Source of the DNA: Paenibacillus psychroresistens
GTDB lineage: Bacteria > Bacillota > Bacilli > Paenibacillales > NBRC-103111
Length of the DNA stretch: 64,000 nucleotides
Reading direction: 5' to 3'
Assembly: GCF_009728935.1 (NCBI RefSeq)
Contig: NZ_CP034235.1
Span: 2,766,001-2,830,000 of the forward strand
Positions within the stretch are counted from its first letter, which is position 1. The number at the start of each line of letters is the position of its first letter. The position numbers and the translations under genes were made by a program. Below the pieces are notes generated by a model, which saw only the letters and a program-made list of their open reading frames with translations, was not told the origin of the DNA and did no database searches. Shown piece by piece: positions 25,320-34,812 of the stretch.

Positions 25320-27140
25320 ATGCCACTTAACGGTTTGTTAAAGCGATCTGTTGGGGTGTTTCTCGCTCCCTTTCGAAAAAGCATGAGGTATAAGCTCATG
25401 CTGTTATTGGTCGTTATAACGGTTATGCCGTTATCTTTTGTCACCTTCTATGCGATTGAAACCAATAAGCAATCGGTCAGTTCAGAGATCATTCGGTCCA
25501 ACGAATCGAGGATGAATTGGGCTGCTAGATATTTTGATGAGAAGTTTGAACAATTGCAAGCGATTACTTATTCACTTGTGCTGGATAACATGCTGTTTCC
25601 CACAGCTAATGATAGCGCTATAGCGGCTAATCAGAACAATTTGCTGGTTTCCGACACCTATATTAATGAAAAGCTTAAATCGATTTATCTAGCGAATAAT
25701 AATATTATCTCGCAGATAACACTTTATATTAAATCGAAGCAACGTTTATACAATATGGATAAAGATGCTTTTACTACAACGAGTCAATTGGGTACTTTAA
25801 ATGTGGATTGGAAGAGCATGGACGAGCTCCACGACAGCTTCAATAAAATTATAAATTCCAATTCCAGCGGCTTTACTTTATTACGCAGCATGAACCGCTT
25901 TGAGACAAGAGAGGTTCTAGGCGGTGTTGCGTTAAATGTGCGTTGGAAGATGATGAACAGTGTGCTCGATATGATTCATTCGGAAGGTAAAAGCCAGGTT
26001 TTTATTCTCGATGAACAAGCGAAAATTCTTTATAATCCTTACAGTGATCAACAGGAATTAACCTTCGATAGCGCTGTATTAAAGTCAGTGATTGCCCACC
26101 CAACCGATTCGGGATACATGAAATTAAAAGAGGGCTATCTGTTTTTCCAGCCGGTCGTTTCTAGCAATCTCTGGATCATCAAAATGATCCCTATGAGTTA
26201 TATCACAGAAGGTGCAGCCTCCACGCTGAATTTCAGCTTTATTACAGCCTTAATTTTTATTGTTCTAGCGATTATTGCTTCGATTATGATTGCTTATTTT
26301 ACGACCAAACCGATTATTCGGTTAGCCAATTCTATGAAAGCAGTCGAATATCAAAATTTTGATGTAGGGGTTAGTCAGATCAGAAGTGATGAAATTGGTA
26401 CTTTGGAGCGAAGATTCAACTCGATGCTCCAGCGGATCAAGGAGCTAATCCAGTTTGAGTACAAAAGCAAGATGGAGAAACGAACTGCCCAGCTTAAGGT
26501 TTTGCAGGCACAGATCAATCCGCATTTTTTATACAATGCTTTGCAGGCCATTGGCGGGGTAGCTTTATCCAAAAAAGTACCGGAAGTTTATGAACACGTT
26601 AGAGCTATGAGCGATTTATTCCGTTATACAGTAAAAATGAAGGATGATCTCGTAACCATTTCCGCAGAAATGGAGCATATAAATAATTATTTGCATATTC
26701 AAAAGCTAAGATTTCAAGGCAATCTGCAAATTCATGTAGAGCTCGATTCCGAGTGCGGCGACTCTCTGATCCCTAAGTTTTCGCTGCAGCCCATTGTCGA
26801 GAACTGTTTTGTTCATGGTTTAGAGCAAAAAATGGGTGTTTGGACAATTGGGGTGAGCGTTCAAAAGGTATTGGATGAAATTGAGATTACGATTGAAGAT
26901 AATGGGATTGGCATGGATGATAAACGCCTGGAGGAAATCAATCAGCATTTATATCATATTTCGGATGACCAATTTGGCAATAATGATAGCATTGGCTTGA
27001 AGAACGTGGACTCGCGAATTAAATTAACCTTTGGTGAAGGGTATGGCATTTTTGTCACAGGCTCAATAGAGACAGGTACTACGGTGAGGGTAATTATTCC
27101 GGAAGTGCTGCAGGATAATCAAGAGGAGGGTATGGTATGA
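25320..27140 (+). CDS. Sensor histidine kinase, YesM family
   Basis: 606 residues from ATG 25320 (AAAGGAG upstream; a TTG at 25272 lacks a site). An N-terminal membrane helix (about 25-45) is followed by an extracellular Cache-like sensor of about 240 residues, a second helix (about 300-325), HAMP, the His_kinase core with phospho-acceptor in QINPHFLYNAL, and a HATPase domain (VENCFVHG, EDNGIGMDD). It senses a sugar-related signal at the membrane and phosphorylates the next gene's product. The stop overlaps the next start (ATGA). Confidence 0.93.
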   Translation: MPLNGLLKRSVGVFLAPFRKSMRYKLMLLLVVITVMPLSFVTFYAIETNKQSVSSEIIRSNESRMNWAARYFDEKFEQLQAITYSLVLDNMLFPTANDSAIAANQNNLLVSDTYINEKLKSIYLANNNIISQITLYIKSKQRLYNMDKDAFTTTSQLGTLNVDWKSMDELHDSFNKIINSNSSGFTLLRSMNRFETREVLGGVALNVRWKMMNSVLDMIHSEGKSQVFILDEQAKILYNPYSDQQELTFDSAVLKSVIAHPTDSGYMKLKEGYLFFQPVVSSNLWIIKMIPMSYITEGAASTLNFSFITALIFIVLAIIASIMIAYFTTKPIIRLANSMKAVEYQNFDVGVSQIRSDEIGTLERRFNSMLQRIKELIQFEYKSKMEKRTAQLKVLQAQINPHFLYNALQAIGGVALSKKVPEVYEHVRAMSDLFRYTVKMKDDLVTISAEMEHINNYLHIQKLRFQGNLQIHVELDSECGDSLIPKFSLQPIVENCFVHGLEQKMGVWTIGVSVQKVLDEIEITIEDNGIGMDDKRLEEINQHLYHISDDQFGNNDSIGLKNVDSRIKLTFGEGYGIFVTGSIETGTTVRVIIPEVLQDNQEEGMV

Positions 27141-28204
27141 AAGCAATTATAATTGACGATGAATTTTGGTCACGGGACAGCATTCGGCGCTTAGGAGATT
27201 GGGAAAGACTTGGCATTGATTGGATTGCAGAAGCGGAGGATGGACTTTCAGGCTTAGCGATCATTGCTAAAGAGCATCCGGATATTGTGATCACAGATAT
27301 GAAGATGCGCGGCATGGATGGCATACAGCTCCTGCAAAAGCTCAATGAAGATTATCCGCATATACGTAAAATTGTCATTAGTGGCTATGAGGATTTTTCT
27401 TATATGAAGCAGGCGATTGTTTCCAGAGCAGACGAATATATTCTCAAACCGATTAATCCAGAGGAATTAAATCAAGCTTTAGAAAAAGCGATTCATGAAT
27501 TGCAGGCTGCGAAAGGACTTTATTCCGTGCAAACGATGGATAAAGAGCTGTTAAAGCTAGTGATGGAGTATAAAAATTTAATCTTGATTTATTTCCACGA
27601 TTTTAATCTTGAAGCGATGAAAATGCGGTTTAATGAATTACAGCATAAATTAGGCTCATTCGAGCGTTTGCAGCCTGGCACTTATCATAATCTTTATAAA
27701 CAATTCATGTCTATCCTTGAGGAACAGGCCGCAAAATTGGGGATGGATGAGGATCAGGTTTCTGCAGATCCATCTACACAGCTGTATGTGAATGATGAAA
27801 CTCCGATTGAACAATGGATGCAAGCGATCTCCGCTGCTTATCAATCTGTCATCTATGAGATTATAAACCAGCGCAAATATAAGCAGCGCATTGATATTCG
27901 TGCTGTGCAAATGTATATGGATAGCCATTTTGTAGACACTATAAGACTAGAAACTATTGCGCAGCAATTTTTTGTTAGTAAAGAGCATTTGTCACGTACT
28001 TTCAAGCAGGAGACTGGATCCACGGTGATGGATTATATCATAATGAAACGTATGGAAAAGGCCCGGGAGCTATTGCGGGATCCTAATGTTCAAATCAAAA
28101 CGGTTGCTGAAGCAGTAGGTTATACAGATCTAAATTATTTTTTCCGGATTTTCAAGAAAGTCACAGGTGTAACTCCTTCCCAGATGAGACAGGATATTCA
28201 ATAA
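27137..28204 (+). CDS. Response regulator, YesN/AraC family
   Basis: 355 residues. The receiver domain has the acidic pocket IDDE, phospho-acceptor in ITDMKM (about Asp55) and Lys in ILKPI. A linker of about 120 residues follows, then a C-terminal AraC-type double helix-turn-helix (LETIAQQFFVSKEHLSRTFK ... VAEAVGYTDLNYFFRIFKK, shown in part). It most likely activates the sugar-uptake operon that starts 116 bases downstream. Confidence 0.93.
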   Translation: MKAIIIDDEFWSRDSIRRLGDWERLGIDWIAEAEDGLSGLAIIAKEHPDIVITDMKMRGMDGIQLLQKLNEDYPHIRKIVISGYEDFSYMKQAIVSRADEYILKPINPEELNQALEKAIHELQAAKGLYSVQTMDKELLKLVMEYKNLILIYFHDFNLEAMKMRFNELQHKLGSFERLQPGTYHNLYKQFMSILEEQAAKLGMDEDQVSADPSTQLYVNDETPIEQWMQAISAAYQSVIYEIINQRKYKQRIDIRAVQMYMDSHFVDTIRLETIAQQFFVSKEHLSRTFKQETGSTVMDYIIMKRMEKARELLRDPNVQIKTVAEAVGYTDLNYFFRIFKKVTGVTPSQMRQDIQ

Positions 28205-28319
28205 ATGCCTGATATCAAAATAATCCAGTAAACAAAGCCAATCCAGTCCACTGCGTGATGATAGCGCTCTCAACTATACTAGGGATGTAAGCAAATCATC
28301 TATATGGAGGTCAATTAAC

Positions 28320-29630
28320 ATGAAAAAAGTCTTAACAACCATGGTTGCAGTCCTCATGCTAGGCACAACGGTTGCCTGCTCAAAGGATTCCGGAACTAAG
28401 GAAAATGAAAGCGCTGCACCAGCAGCATCAGGAGATACAACCACAGTCACAGCACCTAAAAAGGTCGAGCTAAAAATATTCTTAGGCGGTTTGGATCGTT
28501 TCAGAGAGCAGTTTGATAAGTATTTTACACAATTTGCAGCTAAAGAGCTTAAAGATAAAAATATTCAAGTTACTTTCAACTCTGAATATCCAGGTTCGGA
28601 TACAGCTCCACAAATTTTGAAAACTCGTTTAGCAACAGGCGATGTACCGGATATTTTCTCTTTACATGCAGTAAACGAAATTCCTGCATTCTATAAAGCA
28701 GGATATTTAACGGATCTTAGCAGTCAGCCGCTTGCAGGCAAGATTACAGATGCGATTAAACCGTTTGTAAGCGTTGATAATAAAGTCGTTGCCGTTCCAA
28801 TGGAAAGCTTGCTTTGGGGTTACTTGTACAATAAACAAATCTTTAAAGACAATGGTTTAACTCCTCCGACAACGCTAACTGAAATGAAAGCGGTTGTACA
28901 GAAGCTGAACGACAAGAAAATTACACCGTTTATCCTCAGCTATAAAGAAGCATGGATTCCACAGCTATTCCTTCCGTTAACCATTGGCGGACTAGTGAAT
29001 TCAACTCACAAGGATTTTGTAACTAATATGAACGCAGATAAAGGTTCATTCGCTGAAGTTAAGGAAATGTTCGATATTATTGATCTTGTTAATGCTAATG
29101 GTACTGAGTTGCCGTTTGATAAAGGAAATGATGACGGTTCTGCAGATTTCGCAACAGGCAAAGCCGCTATGTGGATTCAAGGAACTTGGAATGCCGATGC
29201 AATTCTGAAAATCAATGACAAATTCGAATTTGGTGTAGCACCACTGCCAATTAACGATGATCCAAAATCAACTATGGTGAATGCTTCAGTATCTACTTCC
29301 CTAGCTGTTGCTGCTGAAGGTAAGAATAAAGAAGTATCTCAGGATCTTCTGAACTACATTTTGGATGATCAAGATTCTAATGATCTTTACCAAAGCCTTA
29401 AATTCAATCCCGTTTCAAAGAATCATACGTATCAAGCATATCCATGGGTAGAAGAAGCTACAACCTACGCAAATAAAGGTTTATCTTATCAGGATCCAGT
29501 AATTCCTCAAGCTGTTAAAGATGAGAGCGGTAAAGCGCTTCAGTCCTACTACGACAAGAAAATGTCTAAAGAAGATGTTATTAAAGCTTTAGATAAAACA
29601 TGGAAAGATGCTAATGCTGTAAATAAATAA
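28320..29630 (+). CDS. Sugar ABC transporter substrate-binding lipoprotein
   Basis: 436 residues with lipobox TTVAC (Cys20) and the SBP_bac_1 fold (IFSLHAVNEIPAFYKAGY, FATGKAAMWIQGTWNAD). It sits directly behind a YesM/YesN pair and before two permeases and a GH42 beta-galactosidase, so the ligand is probably a galactose-containing oligosaccharide (inference). Start follows GGAGG. A -10-like TATACT lies at 28275-28280 with no good -35, as expected for an activator-dependent promoter. Confidence 0.92.
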   Translation: MKKVLTTMVAVLMLGTTVACSKDSGTKENESAAPAASGDTTTVTAPKKVELKIFLGGLDRFREQFDKYFTQFAAKELKDKNIQVTFNSEYPGSDTAPQILKTRLATGDVPDIFSLHAVNEIPAFYKAGYLTDLSSQPLAGKITDAIKPFVSVDNKVVAVPMESLLWGYLYNKQIFKDNGLTPPTTLTEMKAVVQKLNDKKITPFILSYKEAWIPQLFLPLTIGGLVNSTHKDFVTNMNADKGSFAEVKEMFDIIDLVNANGTELPFDKGNDDGSADFATGKAAMWIQGTWNADAILKINDKFEFGVAPLPINDDPKSTMVNASVSTSLAVAAEGKNKEVSQDLLNYILDDQDSNDLYQSLKFNPVSKNHTYQAYPWVEEATTYANKGLSYQDPVIPQAVKDESGKALQSYYDKKMSKEDVIKALDKTWKDANAVNK

Positions 29631-29653
29631 GATAAGCCATTCATAATCAAATT

Positions 29654-29699
29654 CATGCCCTGTTAATCTGTCGAGATCATACGACGGGAGCAGGGCATG
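29654..29699 (+). promoter_or_regulatory. Intercistronic hairpin downstream of the binding-protein gene
   Basis: CATGCCCTG (29654-29662) pairs with CAGGGCATG (29691-29699), with GTCG/CGAC as a further inner stem. No T-run follows, so it probably stabilises the upstream message. It is at the same relative place as the hairpin at 12807-12844. Confidence 0.7.
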
Positions 29700-29720
29700 C
29701 TTTCCTAAAGGAGCAAAACT

Positions 29721-30602
29721 ATGCTGAGAAAAAATAAAAAAACGATATCGCTGCTTTTGTTTGTATTACCCGCATTCGCCATGTATTTACTTTTTTTGGC
29801 TATCCCGATGATTCAAGGCTCTTATTATAGTCTGACAAATTGGAATGGACTGAACAAAAACTACAGCTTTGTGGGAATTAAAAACTATATTGAGGCATTT
29901 ACGGATGATGCAAGCTTTATTACCTCACTTTTGTTTACAGCGAAATATGTTATTTTTGCTGTAATCTTTCAGAATGCGGTTGCCTTATTGCTAGCTCTGC
30001 TCATTGAGTCTCAGAAAAGGCTGAAAGGTTTTTTTAGAACGATCTTTTTCCTGCCTAGTATGTTAAGCCCAATCATCAGTACTTTTGTTTGGGTATTCGT
30101 CTTTACCAAGGTCATACCGGAAATTGCCAAAGCCGCTGGCTGGGATTTCTTGAAGGTTTCTTGGCTGGGAGATCCAAGTGTTTCATTCTGGTCGATCTTA
30201 ACGGTTTCAGTATGGGGGGGAGTTGGGATGCTCATGATTATTTATATGTCTGCAATCCAAGGAATTCCTCAGCATTTGAAGGAAGCGGCGACTATTGATG
30301 GGGTGAATCCATTTCAAATGCTGCGTTTCATTACGATGCCGTTAATCTCACATGCGTTGACGATATGTGTTTTTCTGACATTGAACTCATCCTTCAAGGT
30401 TTACGATCTTGTTTACGCTTTGACCAATGGTGGTCCTGGACGTTCTACGCAGGTCATTACGATGAATATTCTGGAGGAAGCTTATCAACGGAATTTCCGA
30501 TATGGCTTCGCTAGCGCAAAGGCAATTATTCTCTTTTTAATCATTTTGGCCATTACTTTAATTCAGGTGTCCATTATGAAGAAAAAGGAGGTTGAAGCAT
30601 GA
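29721..30602 (+). CDS. Sugar ABC transporter permease (UgpA/MalF-like)
   Basis: 293 residues with six membrane helices. The coupling loop is HLKEAATIDGVNPFQMLRFI. It starts at ATG behind AAAGGAG. It overlaps the next permease start by four bases (ATGA), so the two subunits are made in equal amounts. Confidence 0.93.
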   Translation: MLRKNKKTISLLLFVLPAFAMYLLFLAIPMIQGSYYSLTNWNGLNKNYSFVGIKNYIEAFTDDASFITSLLFTAKYVIFAVIFQNAVALLLALLIESQKRLKGFFRTIFFLPSMLSPIISTFVWVFVFTKVIPEIAKAAGWDFLKVSWLGDPSVSFWSILTVSVWGGVGMLMIIYMSAIQGIPQHLKEAATIDGVNPFQMLRFITMPLISHALTICVFLTLNSSFKVYDLVYALTNGGPGRSTQVITMNILEEAYQRNFRYGFASAKAIILFLIILAITLIQVSIMKKKEVEA

Positions 30603-31423
30603 GTAGACGCGTTTATTCTGGTTTAGGTATTGCCGTTATGCTTATGTTTGCCGTTTATTTTCTTTTTCCGATTTATATGGCCATTATTAATGCCTTCAAA
30701 ACCCAAAGTGAAACCTTTACTTCTGTACTGAGCTTACCAACTAAGCTGCACTTCGAGAATTTTTCACAGGCTTATAAGAAAGCAACCATGCTGCATAGTG
30801 CTTGGAATTCCACTATGGTCACATTCACAGGAATTATCGGCATCGTGATTTTCAGCTCTTTAGCTGGATATAAGCTCTCAAGAACGACTGGGAAGCTGAG
30901 TAATGTCATTTTTTTAATATTTGTTTCTTCTATGCTAATCCCTTTTCAAACGATAATTATTCCCTTAATTAAGATGGCTCAGAACTTAGGGCTGCAAGGA
31001 ACTCCTATGGGACTTGGCGTTGTTTGTGTGGGTCTTGGTGTGAATCAAGCGGTTTTTCTTTTTCATGGATTTGTTAAGGGAGTTCCGCGGGAATTGGATG
31101 AATCCGCTCAGATGGATGGGTGTGGCGAGGTTAAGACCTTCTATAAGATTATATTCCCGCTTCTACTGCCGATTACATTTACGATTATTGTTTTAAACCT
31201 GCTTTGGCTATGGAATGATTTTTTACTTCCTGTTCTGATGCTAAGTGATTTTAGAAAATATACATTGGTATTGACTATTAATATGTTCTTCGGAAAATAT
31301 ACTAAAGAGTGGTCGTTGATTCTAGCTTCATTGATTTTATCTTCTTTGCCAATTGTAATTATCTTCTCTATCTTTCAACGTTGGATTATCCAAGGGATTA
31401 CGGATGGTGCGGTAAAAGGATAA
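30599..31423 (+). CDS. Sugar ABC transporter permease (UgpE/MalG-like)
   Basis: 274 residues with six membrane helices and the loop ELDESAQMDGCGEVKTFYKI. It pairs with the preceding permease. As in the other sugar operon, no ATPase gene is present, so a common ATPase must be recruited from elsewhere. Confidence 0.93.
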   Translation: MSRRVYSGLGIAVMLMFAVYFLFPIYMAIINAFKTQSETFTSVLSLPTKLHFENFSQAYKKATMLHSAWNSTMVTFTGIIGIVIFSSLAGYKLSRTTGKLSNVIFLIFVSSMLIPFQTIIIPLIKMAQNLGLQGTPMGLGVVCVGLGVNQAVFLFHGFVKGVPRELDESAQMDGCGEVKTFYKIIFPLLLPITFTIIVLNLLWLWNDFLLPVLMLSDFRKYTLVLTINMFFGKYTKEWSLILASLILSSLPIVIIFSIFQRWIIQGITDGAVKG

Positions 31424-31453
31424 TATTTGGACGAGTCATAAGGAGCGTTTGCC

Positions 31454-33457
31454 ATGGAAAAACTTTTATACGGAGTAGCTTACTACGATGAATATATGCC
31501 CTATGAACGGCTGGATCAAGATATTGAGATGATGAAGGCTGCCGGAATCAATGTCGTGCGAATTGCTGAATCAACCTGGGGCACACACGAACCACAAAAT
31601 GGAGTATTTGATTTCAGCTCTGTGGATCGGGTATTGGATGCGATGCATAAGGCTGGAATTAGTGTCATCGTTGGAACGCCAACCTATGCCGTACCTACAT
31701 GGATGGTGAAAGAGCATCCGGATGTTCTCGCAGTTACTTCTCAGGGTGCAGGTCGTTATGGCGCTCGACAGATTATGGATATCACCAATCCAAAGTTTTT
31801 GTTCTATGCGGAGAGGATTATTCGTAAATTGATTGACCGTGTTAAGGATCATCCTGCTGTAATAGGTTATCAAACGGACAATGAAACGAAGCATTATCAT
31901 ACCGCAGGTCCTAATGTTCAGCATTTATTCGTCAAATGGATGCGTGAAAAATTCAAAACCGTGGAACAAATGAATAAGCAATTTGGCTTGGATTATTGGA
32001 GCAACCGGATTAATGCTTGGGAGGATTTCCCTTCAACCATAGGAACGATTAATGGTAGCCTTGGCTCCGAGTTTGCTAAGTTTCAACGAAGTCTGGTAAC
32101 GGATTTTCTTGGCTGGCAGGCAGCAATTGTCAATGAATATAAGCGTGAAGGGCAGTTTGTAACCCAAAACTTTGACTTCGAGTGGAGAGGTTATTCTCAT
32201 GGTATTCAACCGGATGTTGATCATTTTGCGGCGTCAAAAGCTTTTGATATTGCAGGGGTAGACATTTATCATCCTTCACAGGATGAGCTTACCGGTATTG
32301 AGATTTCTTTTGGCGGAGACGTAACCCGCTCATTAAAAGCGAATAATTATCTGGTGGTTGAAACTCAAGCCCAAGCTTTTCCACATTGGGTACCGTACCC
32401 TGGACAGCTCAGGCTGCAGGCATTTAGCCATCTTGCTTCTGGAGCTAACATGGTTGCTTATTGGCATTGGCACTCGATCCATAATTCCTTTGAGACGTAT
32501 TGGAAAGGGCTGTTAAGCCATGATTTTGCAGCAAATCCTGTTTATAACGAAGCCATTACGATTGGCAGGGATTTCGCTAAGCTGTCGCCTCAGCTGGTGA
32601 ATCTGCAGAAAACAAACAAAGTCGCTGTTCTTGTAAGCAATGAATCTTTAACGGCAATGGAATGGTTCAAGCTTCCGGGGGCATCGAAGAATTATAATGA
32701 TGTGGTTAGACTGATGTATGATGAGCTTTATAAGCTGAATGTCGGATGTGACTTTGTAAATCCAGCCAGTGATAATTATGAAAATTACTCGTTGCTTATC
32801 GTACCAGCCTTATATTGCGCATCGGATAGTTTATTGGAGCGCTTAAATGCCTACGTTAAGAATGGCGGTCATATTGTGTATAGCTTTAAGTGTGGCTTTA
32901 CAGATGAAAATGTGCAGGCTAGAACGGTTAGTCAACCGGGGATCATTAGCGAAGCTTGCGGCATTTCTTATTCTATGTTTGTCGAGCCCAAGCATGTTGC
33001 TCTGAAGGGAGACCCGTTTCAAGTAGGGCAGGAGCACAATCAGGTTCAAACATGGATGGAGCTGATCACGCCGACTACTGCGGAAGTACTAGCTTATTAT
33101 GATCATCCTCATTGGGGCCAATATGCTGCGATTACTCATAATAGATTCGGAGATGGTACAGCTACATACATCGGATGTATGACAAGCTCAGCAGTAATGA
33201 TGAAAGTATTGAAACATGTATTGAAAGAGATCGATTTATGGGGAATAGATCAGGAAATAACCTTTCCGTTGATCACCAAATCTGGGATCAATTCAATTGG
33301 AAAGACTATTCGGTATTATTTTAATTATTCCGAGTCTACTAGTTCCATGCAATATCCTCATAATGGGGGAATGGAGTTATTTTCTAAGCAGGAGGTTGTT
33401 AAGGGGCAACAGTTGGTCCTTGACCCTTGGGGTATGAAGATTATTGAAGAGAATTAA
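31454..33457 (+). CDS. Beta-galactosidase, GH42 family
   Basis: 667 residues without a signal peptide, so cytoplasmic. The acid/base Glu is in YQTDNET (Glu144), and the nucleophile is in VVETQAQ (Glu303). The N-terminal TIM barrel starts YGVAYYDEYMP; a trimerisation (flavodoxin-like) domain follows from about residue 390 and a small beta domain ends the protein. It hydrolyses imported beta-galactosides, for example galactan fragments. It is the last gene of the YesMN-linked operon and its stop is inside the terminator stem. Confidence 0.93.
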   Translation: MEKLLYGVAYYDEYMPYERLDQDIEMMKAAGINVVRIAESTWGTHEPQNGVFDFSSVDRVLDAMHKAGISVIVGTPTYAVPTWMVKEHPDVLAVTSQGAGRYGARQIMDITNPKFLFYAERIIRKLIDRVKDHPAVIGYQTDNETKHYHTAGPNVQHLFVKWMREKFKTVEQMNKQFGLDYWSNRINAWEDFPSTIGTINGSLGSEFAKFQRSLVTDFLGWQAAIVNEYKREGQFVTQNFDFEWRGYSHGIQPDVDHFAASKAFDIAGVDIYHPSQDELTGIEISFGGDVTRSLKANNYLVVETQAQAFPHWVPYPGQLRLQAFSHLASGANMVAYWHWHSIHNSFETYWKGLLSHDFAANPVYNEAITIGRDFAKLSPQLVNLQKTNKVAVLVSNESLTAMEWFKLPGASKNYNDVVRLMYDELYKLNVGCDFVNPASDNYENYSLLIVPALYCASDSLLERLNAYVKNGGHIVYSFKCGFTDENVQARTVSQPGIISEACGISYSMFVEPKHVALKGDPFQVGQEHNQVQTWMELITPTTAEVLAYYDHPHWGQYAAITHNRFGDGTATYIGCMTSSAVMMKVLKHVLKEIDLWGIDQEITFPLITKSGINSIGKTIRYYFNYSESTSSMQYPHNGGMELFSKQEVVKGQQLVLDPWGMKIIEEN

Positions 33458-33489
33458 GGGAATGAATAGAATCATTACCCTTCTTTATA
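33456..33489. terminator. Bidirectional terminator between convergent genes
   Basis: AAGGG (33456-33460) and ATGA pair with TCAT and CCCTT (33478-33482) around a short loop, followed by CTTTAT. It overlaps the end of the beta-galactosidase gene and the end of the DUF1761 gene. Confidence 0.65.
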
Positions 33490-33892
33490 TCCAAACAGCA
33501 TGTAGAATACCAAGAATAATAAAAATGATAAAGTGATCACTCACGGCGAGGGCATATGCTTTTTTGGAGGTTAACCCGAAGAGTGTATTTTTCAGATATG
33601 CCAGTGCAAGTAGAAATCCAATTACCAATCCTATCACAAGTCCTGAAACTACATCATCAGCGCCGGATACTTGTACAATTAAAGCAAGTAGAAACGAACT
33701 CAGAAACCCAACGAGAGCTGCACCTGGATACTTGAGGGCATCTTTCGTTTCTTTTTCCCCTTGGTTTTTCTTCAAACTTACTGCATGTTTACCGAATAAG
33801 AGTGGAGAATAATACAAAGCTCCGAACGCCATGTAGACGATCCCACCTGCAAGAACTGCCAAGTAATTCAAATCCATAAAATCGATACTCAT
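33485..33892 (-). CDS. DUF1761 small membrane protein
   Basis: 135 residues with about four membrane helices. MDLNYLAVLAGGIVYMAFGALYYSP-type N-terminal helix (core GGIVYMAFGALYYSP) and the FGKH motif are typical of DUF1761. No function is known. Start ATG 33892 follows GAGG. It is divergent from the NAD operon and shares that intergenic region. Confidence 0.82.
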   Translation of the reverse strand: MSIDFMDLNYLAVLAGGIVYMAFGALYYSPLLFGKHAVSLKKNQGEKETKDALKYPGAALVGFLSSFLLALIVQVSGADDVVSGLVIGLVIGFLLALAYLKNTLFGLTSKKAYALAVSDHFIIFIILGILHAVWI

Positions 33893-33950
33893 TAGCTTAA
33901 CCTCACATTCTATAATGTCTTGGTTTTATTTTATCATGTATAAGTTAATC

Positions 33951-34001
33951 TTGACATCATTTTTAATTATGTCATAATGATAATATCAAATCGAAATTAT
34001 C
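33951..34001 (+). promoter_or_regulatory. Promoter and candidate operator of the NAD-salvage operon
   Basis: TTGACA (33951-33956) and CATAAT (33973-33978) are 16 bases apart. The -10 box is half of a perfect palindrome ATTATG-T-CATAAT (33966-33978). A second palindrome GATAAT-N11-ATTATC follows (33979-34001). Both are candidates for binding by the NrtR-like regulator encoded next (inference). Confidence 0.6.
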
Positions 34002-34025
34002 GTACTAGACAGGTGGATAAAAACC

Positions 34026-34790
34026 ATGATCGAGAATGAGTCGAACTACACACCCAGTAATTACAGAACTCCAGATGGAGCACCTACAGATGTTGTTATT
34101 TTTACAATTGTTTCAACGGAGAGGCTAGCGGTTAAGAAGTCTATGCCAACGCGTGAGCTTTATGTTCTTTTGATCCAACGGAAGGTTTGGCCATTTGTTG
34201 GCCAATGGGCGTTGCCTGGCGGATTCACGAGAGAAACAGAAACGATTTACGAGTGCGCACAACGCGAATTGAAAGAGGAAACAGGCGTAGAGCCGATGCA
34301 TCTGGAATATTTTAATGTTTATAGTACTCCAGGGCGTGATCCCAGAGGCTGGATTATCTCTCATGCATTTCTGGCGCTTGTGAATGAAGGGGTATTGAAG
34401 GATCGCAAAGCGGCAGTGGATGCTATGGACGTTCGTTTATTTTCGGTAAGTGAAGCTCTAACAATGGAGCTGGCTTTTGATCATCACCAAATTCTTGTGG
34501 ATGCCTTATTAAAAATTCGCCTACAAATGTTATCTACAACCATTGCTAAAGAGTTTCTCCCAGCTGAATTTACGATCAGTGAGCTTTATCAGGTAATTCA
34601 GACGGTTGTACCGGAGTTCGAAGAGAAGAATTTTATTCGTAAAATTACGTCTACACAGAGCAGAAAGGGCATTATTGAGGAAGCAAGAGACCGAAACGGA
34701 GAGTTAAAGTCATCTAATCTACACTCACAAAGAGCCGCTCAGTTATATCGTTTTACTGATCACGAACCCCAATTATCGATTTATAGTTAA
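34026..34790 (+). CDS. NrtR-like Nudix-domain transcriptional regulator
   Basis: 254 residues. A Nudix domain (about 20-150) with a complete box from GFTRETE to RELKEETGV (residues 66-88) is followed by a winged-helix region (about 165-245: FTISELYQVIQ, NFIRKI) and ends with a LYRF-type motif, as in NrtR repressors of NAD genes. Many NrtR proteins have lost the catalytic Nudix residues and use ADP-ribose or related molecules as effectors; here the catalytic box is intact, so it may also hydrolyse ADP-ribose. It is the first gene of the NAD operon and probably regulates it. Confidence 0.82.
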   Translation: MIENESNYTPSNYRTPDGAPTDVVIFTIVSTERLAVKKSMPTRELYVLLIQRKVWPFVGQWALPGGFTRETETIYECAQRELKEETGVEPMHLEYFNVYSTPGRDPRGWIISHAFLALVNEGVLKDRKAAVDAMDVRLFSVSEALTMELAFDHHQILVDALLKIRLQMLSTTIAKEFLPAEFTISELYQVIQTVVPEFEEKNFIRKITSTQSRKGIIEEARDRNGELKSSNLHSQRAAQLYRFTDHEPQLSIYS

Positions 34791-34812
34791 AATAAGCCAG
34801 GTGGTGATGCAG

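Noticed and set aside
28259..28272. Cre-like TGATAGCGCTCTCA upstream of the second sugar operon
   Set aside because: At least two departures from the consensus, and control by YesM/YesN explains the operon better.
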